NCBI GenBank assembly: GCA_963758025.1
Contig: CAVWUA010000006.1
Location: 372,001 to 436,000, forward strand
Origin: CAVWUA01 sp963758025
GTDB taxonomy: Bacteria > Planctomycetota > Planctomycetia > Isosphaerales > Isosphaeraceae
Reading direction: 5' to 3'
DNA: 64,000 nucleotides
This document shows positions 8,757-16,763 of this stretch, in pieces (position 1 is the first letter of the stretch; every line of letters starts with the position of its first letter). The notes beneath the pieces were generated by a model. It did not search any database. It was not told the origin of the DNA and saw only the letters and a list, made by a program, of their open reading frames with translations. Position numbers and translations under genes: made by a program.

Positions 8757-9317
8757 ATGACCCGCATCCTGCTGCTGACGGGCGACGCCGGCGAGTCGCA
8801 AGAGATTTACTACGCGAAGTATCGCCTGGAAGAGGAGGGGTGGACCGTCGATATCGCGGCCCCCCAGAAGCGGACGTTCCTCTCGGTCGTGCACGACTTC
8901 GAGCCGGGCTTCGACACCTACACCGAGAAATCCGGCTACCTGGTTCAGGCCGACCTGGGGCTCGACGACGTGGAACCGTCGCAGTATCAGGGGTTGGTCT
9001 TGCCCGGTGGCCGCGCTCCGGAGTATCTCCGAAACAAACCCAAGGCCGTCGCCATCGTCCGCCACTTCGTCGAGGCAGGCAAGCCGATCGCCGCGAACTG
9101 CCACGGCCCGTTGCTGGTCGTGGCCGCCGGGGGAGCCAAGGGGAAAACCTTGACCTGCTTCCCCGACCTTGAGCCCGACATGCGGGCCGCCGGCGCGGAA
9201 TTCGTCAATCGCGAGGTCGTCGTGGATGGCAACCTCGTCAGCGTGCGAGGCTGGCCGGATAATGGCCCCTGGATGCGGGAGTTCGTGCGCATGCTCAGGG
9301 GGTCCGCCACGGGCTGA
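8757..9317 (+). CDS. DJ-1/PfpI family protein (class I glutamine amidotransferase fold)
   Basis: 186 aa. The ATG at 8757 has CGAGGAA about 8 nt upstream. 'TRILLLTGDAGESQEIYYAKYRL' opens the flavodoxin-like fold, 'GLVLPGGRAPEYLR' is the central strand-turn, and 'IAANCHGPLLV' is the nucleophile elbow with Cys115-His116. This is the PfpI/YhbO pattern. Members act as glyoxalase/deglycase-like, chaperone or protease-like proteins; which applies here cannot be told. It stands alone downstream of tRNA-Glu and ends convergently with csrA. Confidence 0.9.
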   Translation: MTRILLLTGDAGESQEIYYAKYRLEEEGWTVDIAAPQKRTFLSVVHDFEPGFDTYTEKSGYLVQADLGLDDVEPSQYQGLVLPGGRAPEYLRNKPKAVAIVRHFVEAGKPIAANCHGPLLVVAAGGAKGKTLTCFPDLEPDMRAAGAEFVNREVVVDGNLVSVRGWPDNGPWMREFVRMLRGSATG

Positions 9318-9424
9318 ACTCCGCCTCCGGCGAACAACCCTCCCGCAGCGCGCACGGGGGACGGAACCCCAAGACGTGGAACGGGAACACAACGAGACGC
9401 CTCGGCAGAGAGGCGTCCAACCGA

Positions 9425-9655
9425 TCAGGAGCGACCCGAATCCGGTGAGAACGTGGAAGGCGGAGCGCTGCTGCTTTGCCGCGCCGCCATCTCCTGGTTC
9501 TGGATTGCCTCGTACACTTCCCGGCGGTGCACCGACACATCTTTGGGGGCATCAATACCCAGTCGCACCTTGTCACCACGAATCTCCACCACGGTCACCG
9601 TGATGTGATCGTTGATGATAATGCTCTCGTTCTTCTTCCTCGAGAGAACCAGCAT
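9425..9655 (-). CDS. csrA: Carbon storage regulator CsrA
   Basis: 76 aa. The ATG at 9655 gives 'MLVLSRKKNESIIIND', the invariant start of CsrA, with AGAGGGG about 8 nt upstream. 'RLGIDAPKDVSVHRREVYEAIQ' contains the RNA-binding Val-His-Arg segment. The last 20 residues are a serine/proline-rich extension of unclear role. By family knowledge the dimer binds GGA motifs in mRNA leaders and controls translation or stability. No FliW or flagellar genes are nearby, so its targets are not evident. Confidence 0.97.
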   Translation of the reverse strand: MLVLSRKKNESIIINDHITVTVVEIRGDKVRLGIDAPKDVSVHRREVYEAIQNQEMAARQSSSAPPSTFSPDSGRS

Positions 9656-9930
9656 TGCCGTTCCCCTCTGAGCCAGAACGCGCGCGGGGGGGATCAATCC
9701 GGGATCACCGGGAGACGCTTGCCTGACGTGTCCTAGCGTACAGGCACACAAGCGTCAGGATGCCGCAGTCAACGTTGAGGCTCCAAGTTAAATGTAGAGC
9801 TTCTGCGCGGGGTCAAGCGCTTGGGGGCTTTTTCGCAAACTTCCCACCCCCGGACGGGATGGGTATGGCCTGACAACCTGGGCAAACAGGGGGAAGAACT
9901 TCGGCGACGAGTCGGAACGACGGTGGCGGT

Positions 9931-10692
9931 TCAGTCGGCGTCGGAGCCGTACCGGCGGTAGAGATAGCCGAGACCCAGATCGTTGATTTCCTCCTCGATG
10001 TCCTCGGCGGTGGCCGGGTGGATCGTCTCGCGAAGTTCTTGCTTGAGGAGGTCGAAGAACTTGATCCGGGCGCGCTGGAGGGTCTTGCGGAAGGCGTCGG
10101 CCCGGATCGGCGTGCCGGTCATCGTGGAGAGCCGCTCGGCCAGCTCCTCGATCGAGGCGTCCGGGTTGTCGTGCCGGAGCCGGAGGATACTGGCATACCG
10201 GTTGCGCGGGGTGCTGGTCTCGTAGGTGTCCAGCCGGTGGAAGACGCGGTCGAGAATCGCCGAGCGCCACGCGCGGTCGTACTCGTCATCCGGAATGGAC
10301 GGGTCGAGCAGATCGTTCGGTGGCAGGGACTGGAGCTTCCGGCCCCGGAAGTGGTCGATGATGAGGCGGTGGAGCACGGTGCGGAGATAGTCGCGGAACC
10401 GGCCCTTGGTGTTGTCCGCGCCGGCGAGTTTGTGGTCGAGCAGCTTCGTCCAGAATTCCTGGAAGACCTCATCGGCGAGGTTGCGGTCGCGGAGTTTCAG
10501 GCGCAGGTAGCGTTCGACGGCGTCGTGATAGCGGGAGATCAGGTCGCGCATGGCGGCCTGGCCCGCCGGGCCGGGCATGTGCGCCGTTCGCAGGGTGGTC
10601 CACTCGGTCGGCAGATCGGACAGGGAGTCGGACGCGGCCGGGGTCTCAGGCTCCTGCGGGGTCGGGGTTTCGGGATCGCCGGACGTGGTCAT
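9931..10692 (-). CDS. ECF-type RNA polymerase sigma factor
   Basis: 253 aa. It starts at the ATG at 10692 with a proline-rich leader of about 45 residues. Region 2 (about 55-135) includes 'ISRYHDAVERYLRLKLRDRNLADEVFQEFWTKLL' and 'GRFRDYLRTVLHRLIIDHFR', which match sigma-70 region 2 (DEVFQEF is the core-binding helix). Region 4 (about 165-230) has 'YASILRLRHDNPDASIEELAERLS' and 'FRKTLQRARIKFFDLL'. It resembles the expanded planctomycete ECF groups. No anti-sigma gene adjoins it, and the next gene upstream is tRNA-Arg, so its regulator is unknown. Confidence 0.88.
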   Translation of the reverse strand: MTTSGDPETPTPQEPETPAASDSLSDLPTEWTTLRTAHMPGPAGQAAMRDLISRYHDAVERYLRLKLRDRNLADEVFQEFWTKLLDHKLAGADNTKGRFRDYLRTVLHRLIIDHFRGRKLQSLPPNDLLDPSIPDDEYDRAWRSAILDRVFHRLDTYETSTPRNRYASILRLRHDNPDASIEELAERLSTMTGTPIRADAFRKTLQRARIKFFDLLKQELRETIHPATAEDIEEEINDLGLGYLYRRYGSDAD

Positions 10693-10773
10693 GGGGCTGG
10701 CGGACCTTGATCGCGCGGGACGATGGGATTCCATCCGGGGGAGAATCGGCGGCGGCGATCAGAACCGTCGAGA

Positions 10774-10789
10774 GGTTTCACGTGAAACC
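10774..10789. promoter_or_regulatory. parS site (near-perfect)
   Basis: GGTTTCACGTGAAACC contains the full 14-bp parS core GTTTCACGTGAAAC. It lies in the intergenic space upstream of the sigma-factor gene, 8.2 kb from parA. It is the best parS in the window. Confidence 0.88.
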
Positions 10790-10901
10790 GGCCGGAGAAC
10801 CGGGTGAAACGAATATCTCCACGAAATCGCAACCATCGGCCTTTGTCAAGCACCGACCGAACAGGCCGACGCGCCTGGTCCGGCTCATTCCAGGAAAACA
10901 G

Positions 10902-10974
10902 CACGCCCGGCAGGATTCGAACCTGCGACCGACGGTTTAGAAAACCGTTGCTCTATCCACTGAGCTACGGGCGC
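10902..10974 (-). tRNA. tRNA-Arg (anticodon TCT)
   Basis: The minus strand reads GCGCCCGTAGCTCAGTGGA..., the anticodon stem-loop is ACGGTTTTCTAAACCGT with TCT, and the T-arm is CAGGTTCGAATCCTG. The acceptor GCGCCCG pairs with CGGGCGT (one G-U). 73 nt, discriminator G, no encoded CCA. Confidence 0.96.
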
Positions 10975-11013
10975 CGTGTTGTGGTGGTTCGTTCGGTGAT
11001 GGATGGGAGAATC

Positions 11014-11087
11014 TGCGCCCGGCAGGATTCGAACCTGCGGCCTGCGGTTTAGGAAACCGCCGCTCTATCCACCTGAGCTACGGGCGC
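11014..11087 (-). tRNA. tRNA-Arg (anticodon CCT)
   Basis: The minus strand reads GCGCCCGTAGCTCAGGTGGA..., the anticodon stem-loop is GCGGTTTCCTAAACCGC with CCT, and the T-arm is CAGGTTCGAATCCTG. The acceptor is fully paired (GCGCCCG/CGGGCGC). 74 nt. It lies 39 nt upstream of the tRNA-Arg(TCT) gene and shares most of its sequence, so the pair looks like a duplication with anticodon divergence. Confidence 0.96.
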
Positions 11088-11261
11088 GTGATCGTGTTCT
11101 GATTCTGGGGCAGAGGCGTCCCCTTGTCAACAGAACCGGAACCCTGAGACCACATTTCCGTTCCGTCGGGAGGGGCCTTTGGATTACGATCAGCTAAACA
11201 GAGTAGAGCCAGGCGCGTCGGGGCGGGTTCGCGGCGGCGGTTGCGGGAAGGGACGAACGGA

Positions 11262-12040
11262 ATGGTGAGTGAGCGTGTGGCGGTCGTGACCGGGGGCGGC
11301 CGTGGGATCGGTCGAGGGATTGTCGAGGCCTTGGCGGAGCAGGGGATGTCCGTGGTGATCAACTACCGCGGCGACGGCCCGAGCGCGGAGGACGCGCGGC
11401 GGGCGGCCGAGCAGCGCGGCGCGCCCGCGCCCTGTGCGTGCGGGCGGACATCACCGACCTGGCCCAGGGCCAGGATCTGCTGGGCCGCGTTCTCGACGAG
11501 TTCGGCCGGGTCGACCTCTGGGTCAACAACGCGGGGGTTGCCCCCAGGCTCCGTGCCGATCTGCTGGAGTCCACCCCCGAGAGCTGGGAGCACGTCCTGG
11601 AGACGAATCTTCGCGGGCCATTTTTCTTGACCCAGGCCGTCGCCCGCGCCATGATTAAGTTAGTGGAATCCGGCGCGGTCGCGGACCCACAGATTCACTT
11701 CATCACCTCGATCTCCAGCGTCGCGGCCAGCATCAACCGTGGAGAATACTGTGTGGCGAAAGCCGGTCTGAGCATGGTCGCCCAGCTCTTCGCCGTGCGA
11801 CTCGCCGAGTTCGGCATCCATGTCTTCGAAATCCGTCCCGGCCTGATCGCCACCGACATGACCGCCCCGGTCAAGGAGGGTTACGACCGCCGGATCGATG
11901 AGGGACTGAGCCCCATCCGCCGCTGGGGAACCCCGGCCGACGTCGGTCGGGCCGTCGCGGCGCTCGCCGCCGGGGCCTTGTCGTTCTCGACCGGGGAAGT
12001 CCTCTACGTCGACGGGGGAATGCACCTCCGAAGGCTCTGA
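11262..12040 (+). CDS. SDR-family 3-ketoacyl-ACP-reductase-like oxidoreductase (frameshift)
   Basis: About 259 aa after repair. The ATG at 11262 gives 'MVSERVAVVTGGGRGIGRGI' with the TGxxxGxG nucleotide motif. After a break at about 11418-11430 (a run of GCGC repeats) the next frame continues 'ARALCVRADITDLAQGQDLL'. It then gives the 'NNAG' motif and 'SSVAASINRGEYCVAKAG', holding the catalytic Ser and YxxxK. 'RPGLIATDMTAPV' and 'STGEVLYVDGGMHL' complete a classical SDR. Members reduce 3-ketoacyl or sugar/quinone substrates with NAD(P)H, and the substrate is not predictable. It is upstream of the kinase gene on the same strand. Confidence 0.85.
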
Positions 12041-12160
12041 AACCCATCAACTTCTCGCGTTATCCGATCCTCCGCTTGGCCAGCGACGTAGAATAGAGCC
12101 AGAGCGCGCCAGGAGGCGGCTTGGATATTCGAAATCAGGATGCGCCGGAAACGCTGATTC

Positions 12161-13666
12161 ATGGCCGAGTTCACTCGCGAAACCGCTGTCTCGTCCGTTC
12201 CCCAGATCGGCAGCTATCGGCTGGTCGAATCGCTGGGGTCCGGGGGGATGAGCTCTGTCTTCCGCGCGATCCACGTGGCCTCGGGCCTGGAAGTCGCGTT
12301 GAAGGTCCTGCCGCGCTCCCTGGCCAAGAACGGAACCCTGCTCCAGCGGTTCCTCCGCGAGGCCAAGAGCGCCGAATCGCTCCAGCACCCGAACATCGTG
12401 GCGATCTACGATCGGGGCAGCGAGGACGGCCGCTATTACCTCGTGCTCGAATACGTCTCCGGCGGAGACCTGCACGACCGCGTCCGGAACAAGGGCCCCC
12501 TGAGCGTCGTCGATGCGGTCGGGGTCATCCGGGCGGTCGCCACCGGCCTGAAGCACGCGGCCGAGCAGGGGTTGATCCACCGCGACATCAAGCCGGCCAA
12601 CCTGCTGATGACCCCTGAAGGGGACGTCAAGATCACCGACCTCGGCCTGGCGCTCCAGATTGCCGACGAGGACGAGCGCGTCACCCGCGACGGCACGACC
12701 GTCGGAACGGTCGATTACATGGCCCCGGAGCAGGCCCGCGATAGCCGGGCGACGAGCATCCGCAGCGACATCTATTCGCTCGGCTGCACCTTCTATTACC
12801 TTCTGATCGGCTCCGCGCCGTTCCCCGGAGGGGACGTGCCGGACAAGCTCCGCCGCCACGCCTTCGAGGCGCCGCCGGATGTCCGCGCGCTCCGGCCGGC
12901 GATTCCCAGGTCCTTGAGCAACATCATCAAGAAGATGATGGCCAAGAAGCCCGCGAAACGCTACAAGGACTACGACGAGCTGCTCGCCGCCCTGAACGCC
13001 ATTTCCGCGGCGGACCTGGAGCCGAAGTCGGAGGTTCTCGACGCTCTGATCGTGGATGACGAGCCGGACGAGGAGAGCGGGCTGTTCGCCCTGATCGACG
13101 ACGAGGAGGAGGAGGATGACGAGATCGCGCTCGTCTCCGACGATGCCCCGCGCGGCGGGAAGGGCCCCGGCGGGCGCGACGCCCCCTTGCTGACCGACGT
13201 GAACATGGCCGAACTGGCCGCCCTGGACGAGGACGCCGCGCCATCGCCCCGCCGACAGCGCCGGAAGCCTCCGTCCACGGCTCCGGTGGCTCCCGCCGCC
13301 GCGCCGGCTCCGATCGCGCGCATGTCCGAGGAGGAGGTGTACGACCTCAAGGGGGCACGTCCCGCCGCGGTGATCACCCGGCACTCCTCGGCCGACATGA
13401 GCCTGCGCGACTCGATCATGCTGGGCCTGATGGTCGGCGTGGCGATCGTTCTGGTCGGGTTCGGCCTCTATCAACTGGTCCTCTGGCAGACCTCTCCGGC
13501 CGAGCCGACACCCACCACGTCACAAGCCGCGACGGAGGAAGAGAACGGCATGGCCCCCGAATGGTTCGAGACGGCTCCGGGACCGGCGGCCCCCGCGCCC
13601 CGGTACGTGCCGACCGCGCCGCCGCCGCGCTCCGCGCCCTCGGAGGTCCCGAGCATCCCATTCTGA
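12161..13666 (+). CDS. Transmembrane Ser/Thr protein kinase (PknB-like)
   Basis: 501 aa, intact. The kinase domain covers about residues 17-280. It has 'LGSGGMSSVF' (glycine loop), Lys48 in 'VALKVLP', 'HRDIKPANLL' (His140-Arg-Asp142 catalytic loop), 'ITDLG' and 'MAPEQARD'. An acidic linker (about 290-370, rich in DDEEEEDDE) and an Ala/Pro segment lead to one transmembrane helix at about 418-440 ('IMLGLMVGVAIVLVGFGLYQLVLW'). A short Pro/Ala-rich tail of about 60 residues lies outside the membrane and has no PASTA repeats. The sensor part is thus minimal. It is probably cotranscribed with the TPR gene 55 nt downstream. Confidence 0.93.
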   Translation: MAEFTRETAVSSVPQIGSYRLVESLGSGGMSSVFRAIHVASGLEVALKVLPRSLAKNGTLLQRFLREAKSAESLQHPNIVAIYDRGSEDGRYYLVLEYVSGGDLHDRVRNKGPLSVVDAVGVIRAVATGLKHAAEQGLIHRDIKPANLLMTPEGDVKITDLGLALQIADEDERVTRDGTTVGTVDYMAPEQARDSRATSIRSDIYSLGCTFYYLLIGSAPFPGGDVPDKLRRHAFEAPPDVRALRPAIPRSLSNIIKKMMAKKPAKRYKDYDELLAALNAISAADLEPKSEVLDALIVDDEPDEESGLFALIDDEEEEDDEIALVSDDAPRGGKGPGGRDAPLLTDVNMAELAALDEDAAPSPRRQRRKPPSTAPVAPAAAPAPIARMSEEEVYDLKGARPAAVITRHSSADMSLRDSIMLGLMVGVAIVLVGFGLYQLVLWQTSPAEPTPTTSQAATEEENGMAPEWFETAPGPAAPAPRYVPTAPPPRSAPSEVPSIPF

Positions 13667-13721
13667 CGCCGGACGGGGTGCCCGGCGGAGCGTTTGACGT
13701 TGCCCCAAGGAGACCGCCCGC

Positions 13722-14652
13722 ATGATGCGACCTCCCTTGACCGTCCGCGTCCTTCTGACCGCCACGATCCTGGCCGTCGCGGGAACGGTTCGTGCCGGCG
13801 ATGCCCACGGCGGTTCACCCGGCCTCTCCGCGCCGTTCCACACGCCGGACCACGCGCACTCGATCGCGAGAGGCGGAGCAGGGGGAATCGTCACCCGGGA
13901 GATGGAGCTGGGGGCCGTCGGCCCGGTCCCTTCGATCCTCTACCGGCCCCGGGTCGAGTGGGTCTGGGGACCGAATGGCTGGGTGCCGTACGCACCCCCT
14001 CTGGTCGTGGTCGGGCCGGGCGGTGGGTTCCCGATCACTCCCTTGCCGCCACCTGTGCCGCCGGTTCTTCCCGACCCCGGTCTCGGAGCGATGGCGCCGG
14101 CTCCGCCGCCGATCCTGCCCCCGACCCCCGCGGCGCGACCTCGGGTGATCCCGACGCGACGACGCCGGGTGGACCCGGAGCGGGTCCAGACCTGGATGAC
14201 CTACGGCGACCGCGACTTCCGCGCGGGGGACATGCCGCACGCCGAGGAGCGTTACGAGCAGGTCGTCGCCGCCGACCCCGACGCCGCCGCGCCCCGCGCG
14301 ACTGGCCCAGGTGGCGATCGCGCGGGGGAATTACCGGGAAGCCGCGAACCGGCTCCGCGAAGCGCTCACCGCCGATCCCGACTGGCTCGCCACGGCGGAC
14401 AGCCTTCAGGGCCTGTATCCCGAGCCTCGTGAATTCGCCGACCACCTCGCCCGGCTGGAGAGCCACCTTCAGGCCCATCCTGACGACCGCGATGCCTGGC
14501 TGGTGCTCGGCGCTCAGTGGTATCTCGCCGGACACCCGCGCAAGGCCGCCGATATTTTCCTCCGCCTGACCGACCGGAAGCCCGACGCCACACTAGCCGC
14601 GTTTCTGGATGCGTCCTCCCCCCAACCCGACGGACCACCCCCGGCCCCATGA
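13722..14652 (+). CDS. Secreted TPR-like protein (frameshift)
   Basis: About 309 aa after repair. A signal peptide is visible ('VRVLLTATILAVAGTVRAG'), followed by a Pro/Gly-rich mid section (about 100-145) and then TPR-like helices 'VQTWMTYGDRDFRAGDMPHAEERYEQVVAADPDAA'. At about 14285-14300 the frame changes and continues 'ARLAQVAIARGNYREAANRLREALTADPDW' and '...WLVLGAQWYLAGHPRKAADIFLRLTDRKPD', which are clear TPR units. AAGGAG lies about 10 nt before the ATG. The stop overlaps the start of the nitrilase gene as ATGA, which supports the repaired frame. Function is unknown, presumably periplasmic protein-protein contacts. Confidence 0.75.
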
Positions 14653-15581
14653 CTCCGCGCTACTATGCCGCCGCGTGCCAGACCGACCTGCCGTGCCCGA
14701 AGGACCGCAAGGAGCTACCCGCCCGGGTGGACCACCTGCTCACGATGATCGACCAGGCGGTCGTCGGCTACGGTCCATTCTTCGACGTCCGGCTGGTCGT
14801 CTTCCCCGAGTTCGCCCACGCCGCCCCGATCTACGAGACGGTCGAGGAACTTCACGACCGCCTGGCCGTGCCGATCCCCAACGAGCAGACCGACCGCTAC
14901 ATCCGCAAAGCGCGCGAGCGGAACGTCTTCATCCAGACGGGGACGTTCCTGGAGCTTGACCCGAAGTGGCCGGGGACCGTCTTCAACACGACCTGCCTGA
15001 TCGGTCCCGACGGGCTGTTGAGCCGGTATCGCAAGGTCAACCCGTGGCTCCCCTGGGAGCGGCACGCCAGCCCGCACGACCTGCCGGGCTACGACGAGCC
15101 GCTGTTCCCGGTCGTCGAGACGGAGATCGGCCGCCTCGGCGCGGCGATCTGCTACGACTGGCTGTTCCCCGAGGCGATCCGCGCCCTGGCCCTCGGCGGG
15201 GCGGAGGTCCTGATCCGCGTTTCCGCCTACATGGACCCCTGGGGGGCGACCCCGCCGATGGACTGGTGGACCCTGTTCAATCGTGCTCGGGCAGTCGAGA
15301 ACATGGCCCATGTCGTCGCCGCGAACCAGGGGGCCAGCCTGGCGAACTATCCGCCGTTCTCCTGGCCGGGCGGGAGCATGATCGTCGATTACGACGGCCG
15401 CATCCTCGCCCAGGCCGATCCCGGCCCCGGCGCGAAGATCGTCGTCGCCCCGATCGACCTGCCCGCCCAGCGCGCCGAACGCCAGCGCCGCCAGGGCCAT
15501 GCGATGCTTTCCCACCTCCGCACGGAAGCCTATACTGAACTCTACGCCCAGCCCATCTACCGGCCGGATCGTCGGGGATGA
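14649..15581 (+). CDS. Nitrilase-superfamily carbon-nitrogen hydrolase
   Basis: 310 aa, intact. The catalytic triad is visible: Glu54 in 'VVFPEFAH', Lys129 in 'SRYRKVNPW' and Cys168 in 'GAAICYDWLFPEA'. 'NMAHVVAANQGAS' and 'PGGSMIVDYDGRILAQADPG' fit the alpha-beta-beta-alpha fold. It hydrolyses an amide or nitrile; the substrate is unknown, and the family includes formamidase-like and carbamoyl-putrescine amidohydrolase-like enzymes. The ATG overlaps the preceding TPR gene by 4 nt. Confidence 0.9.
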   Translation: MTPRYYAAACQTDLPCPKDRKELPARVDHLLTMIDQAVVGYGPFFDVRLVVFPEFAHAAPIYETVEELHDRLAVPIPNEQTDRYIRKARERNVFIQTGTFLELDPKWPGTVFNTTCLIGPDGLLSRYRKVNPWLPWERHASPHDLPGYDEPLFPVVETEIGRLGAAICYDWLFPEAIRALALGGAEVLIRVSAYMDPWGATPPMDWWTLFNRARAVENMAHVVAANQGASLANYPPFSWPGGSMIVDYDGRILAQADPGPGAKIVVAPIDLPAQRAERQRRQGHAMLSHLRTEAYTELYAQPIYRPDRRG

Positions 15582-15667
15582 CTTCCGGAGGATGTAACCT
15601 CTGAATTTTGCGGAAGAGGCAGTGTCGCCCAAGAATCTCATGACATTCCGTTTACGGTCGGGCCGAC

Positions 15668-16303
15668 ATGGATGACTTTCAAGCACAATACCGCCGAGCA
15701 TTCGAGATTCTGGGGAGGCCCCTGAGACGCAAGGACGGTTTCCCCAACAAGACAATCATCGCTGCGGAGCATCGTCTCGGGATTCGAGTCCCGAAGGCCC
15801 TCGCCGACTTTTATCGGGTCGCCGGACGAGCCGACGACTTCACCTGTGTCTTCAATCGGATGCTCCCGCCTGACGAATGGGCTATCGAGGCTGGCAAGTT
15901 GATGTTCATGGAAGAGAACCAGGCCGTCGTCCTTTGGGGCACTGAGGCGGGAGCAAGTTCTATCGACGATCCTCCCGCATTCCAGGCCACGAACGAGGAA
16001 CCGTTGGAATGGGAGCAGGTCAATGATCGTTGCTCGGTGTTTCTGCTCGTCATGACGCACTGGGAGGCGGCATACGGTGCTGCGATGCCTTACGCCAATA
16101 CGACGAAGGTTGAAGCGGACTTGGTTGGAAGGCTGGAACTCAACTGGTCATTCGTTGGTGAAGTGGTTGGCATGAAGGCATTCCACAAGCCTGGTCGGGT
16201 TGTCTGCATCCTGGAAGAGGAGGACAGCCGTATCTACGCAGGAGCCAACAGCGAAGCGGAATTGGATGCGATTGCGTCGGAGTTGGACGTGCGGTGGGAA
16301 TAG
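15668..16303 (+). CDS. SMI1/KNR4 (SUKH)-like protein
   Basis: 211 aa, intact. 'IIAAEHRLGIRVPKALADFYRVAGRAD' matches the first helices of the SMI1/KNR4 fold, where a peptide 'lP..l..fY...g' precedes the sheet. 'MFMEENQAVVLWG' and 'WSFVGEVVGMKAFHKPGRVVCILEEEDSRIYAGA' fit later strands. SUKH proteins often serve as immunity proteins of contact-dependent toxins, but no toxin gene adjoins it, so a free-standing role is equally possible. It has no signal peptide, so it is cytoplasmic. It is separated by about 85 nt from the nitrilase gene. Confidence 0.65.
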   Translation: MDDFQAQYRRAFEILGRPLRRKDGFPNKTIIAAEHRLGIRVPKALADFYRVAGRADDFTCVFNRMLPPDEWAIEAGKLMFMEENQAVVLWGTEAGASSIDDPPAFQATNEEPLEWEQVNDRCSVFLLVMTHWEAAYGAAMPYANTTKVEADLVGRLELNWSFVGEVVGMKAFHKPGRVVCILEEEDSRIYAGANSEAELDAIASELDVRWE

Positions 16304-16427
16304 CCCAACGCCGGACTGTCCCGAGTGTTCCTTTACATTCTCTGGACAGGTCCTCCCCTATCGCCGGCAGACCGCAACATCATTCGGAGGTCACACCCCT
16401 CCAGGAGCCTATTCGGATCGAGAGGCG

Positions 16428-16670
16428 ATGACAACACTTAAGGCTTACAAAGAGATCATTGATTTCATCGCCGCGGGCACCACGCCCGACGCGATTGCGG
16501 CCTTCCATCCGTCCGAAACCTCCCGCGCTCGCGTCGCGGAGCTGATCCATCGAGAGAAAACCCTAGGACTCTCTCCGGGTGAAACGGCGGAACTGGGCCA
16601 CTATCTGGAACTCGAACATTTGATGCGGTTGACCAAAGCCAGGGCTCGGCAGCACATTGGTCATGCGTAG
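16428..16670 (+). CDS. Conserved 80-aa hypothetical protein
   Basis: 80 aa from the ATG at 16428, with GAGAGG just upstream. It reads as three helices, 'LKAYKEIIDFIAAGTTPDAIAAFHPSE', 'ARVAELIHREKTLGLSPGETAEL' and 'HYLELEHLMRLTKARARQ'. From memory, very similar small proteins occur in planctomycetes and cyanobacteria, often beside nuclease-like genes, which suggests an antitoxin-like role. No toxin partner is visible here, so function is unassigned. The next gene starts about 95 nt downstream. Confidence 0.7.
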   Translation: MTTLKAYKEIIDFIAAGTTPDAIAAFHPSETSRARVAELIHREKTLGLSPGETAELGHYLELEHLMRLTKARARQHIGHA

Positions 16671-16763
16671 CGAACGGCAGCGACATCCTTCGTCACCCGC
16701 CCCTTCGGGATGAACTCGCATTCATCCGTCATCATCCATAAAAAACGCCAGGAGCCTTCGACG

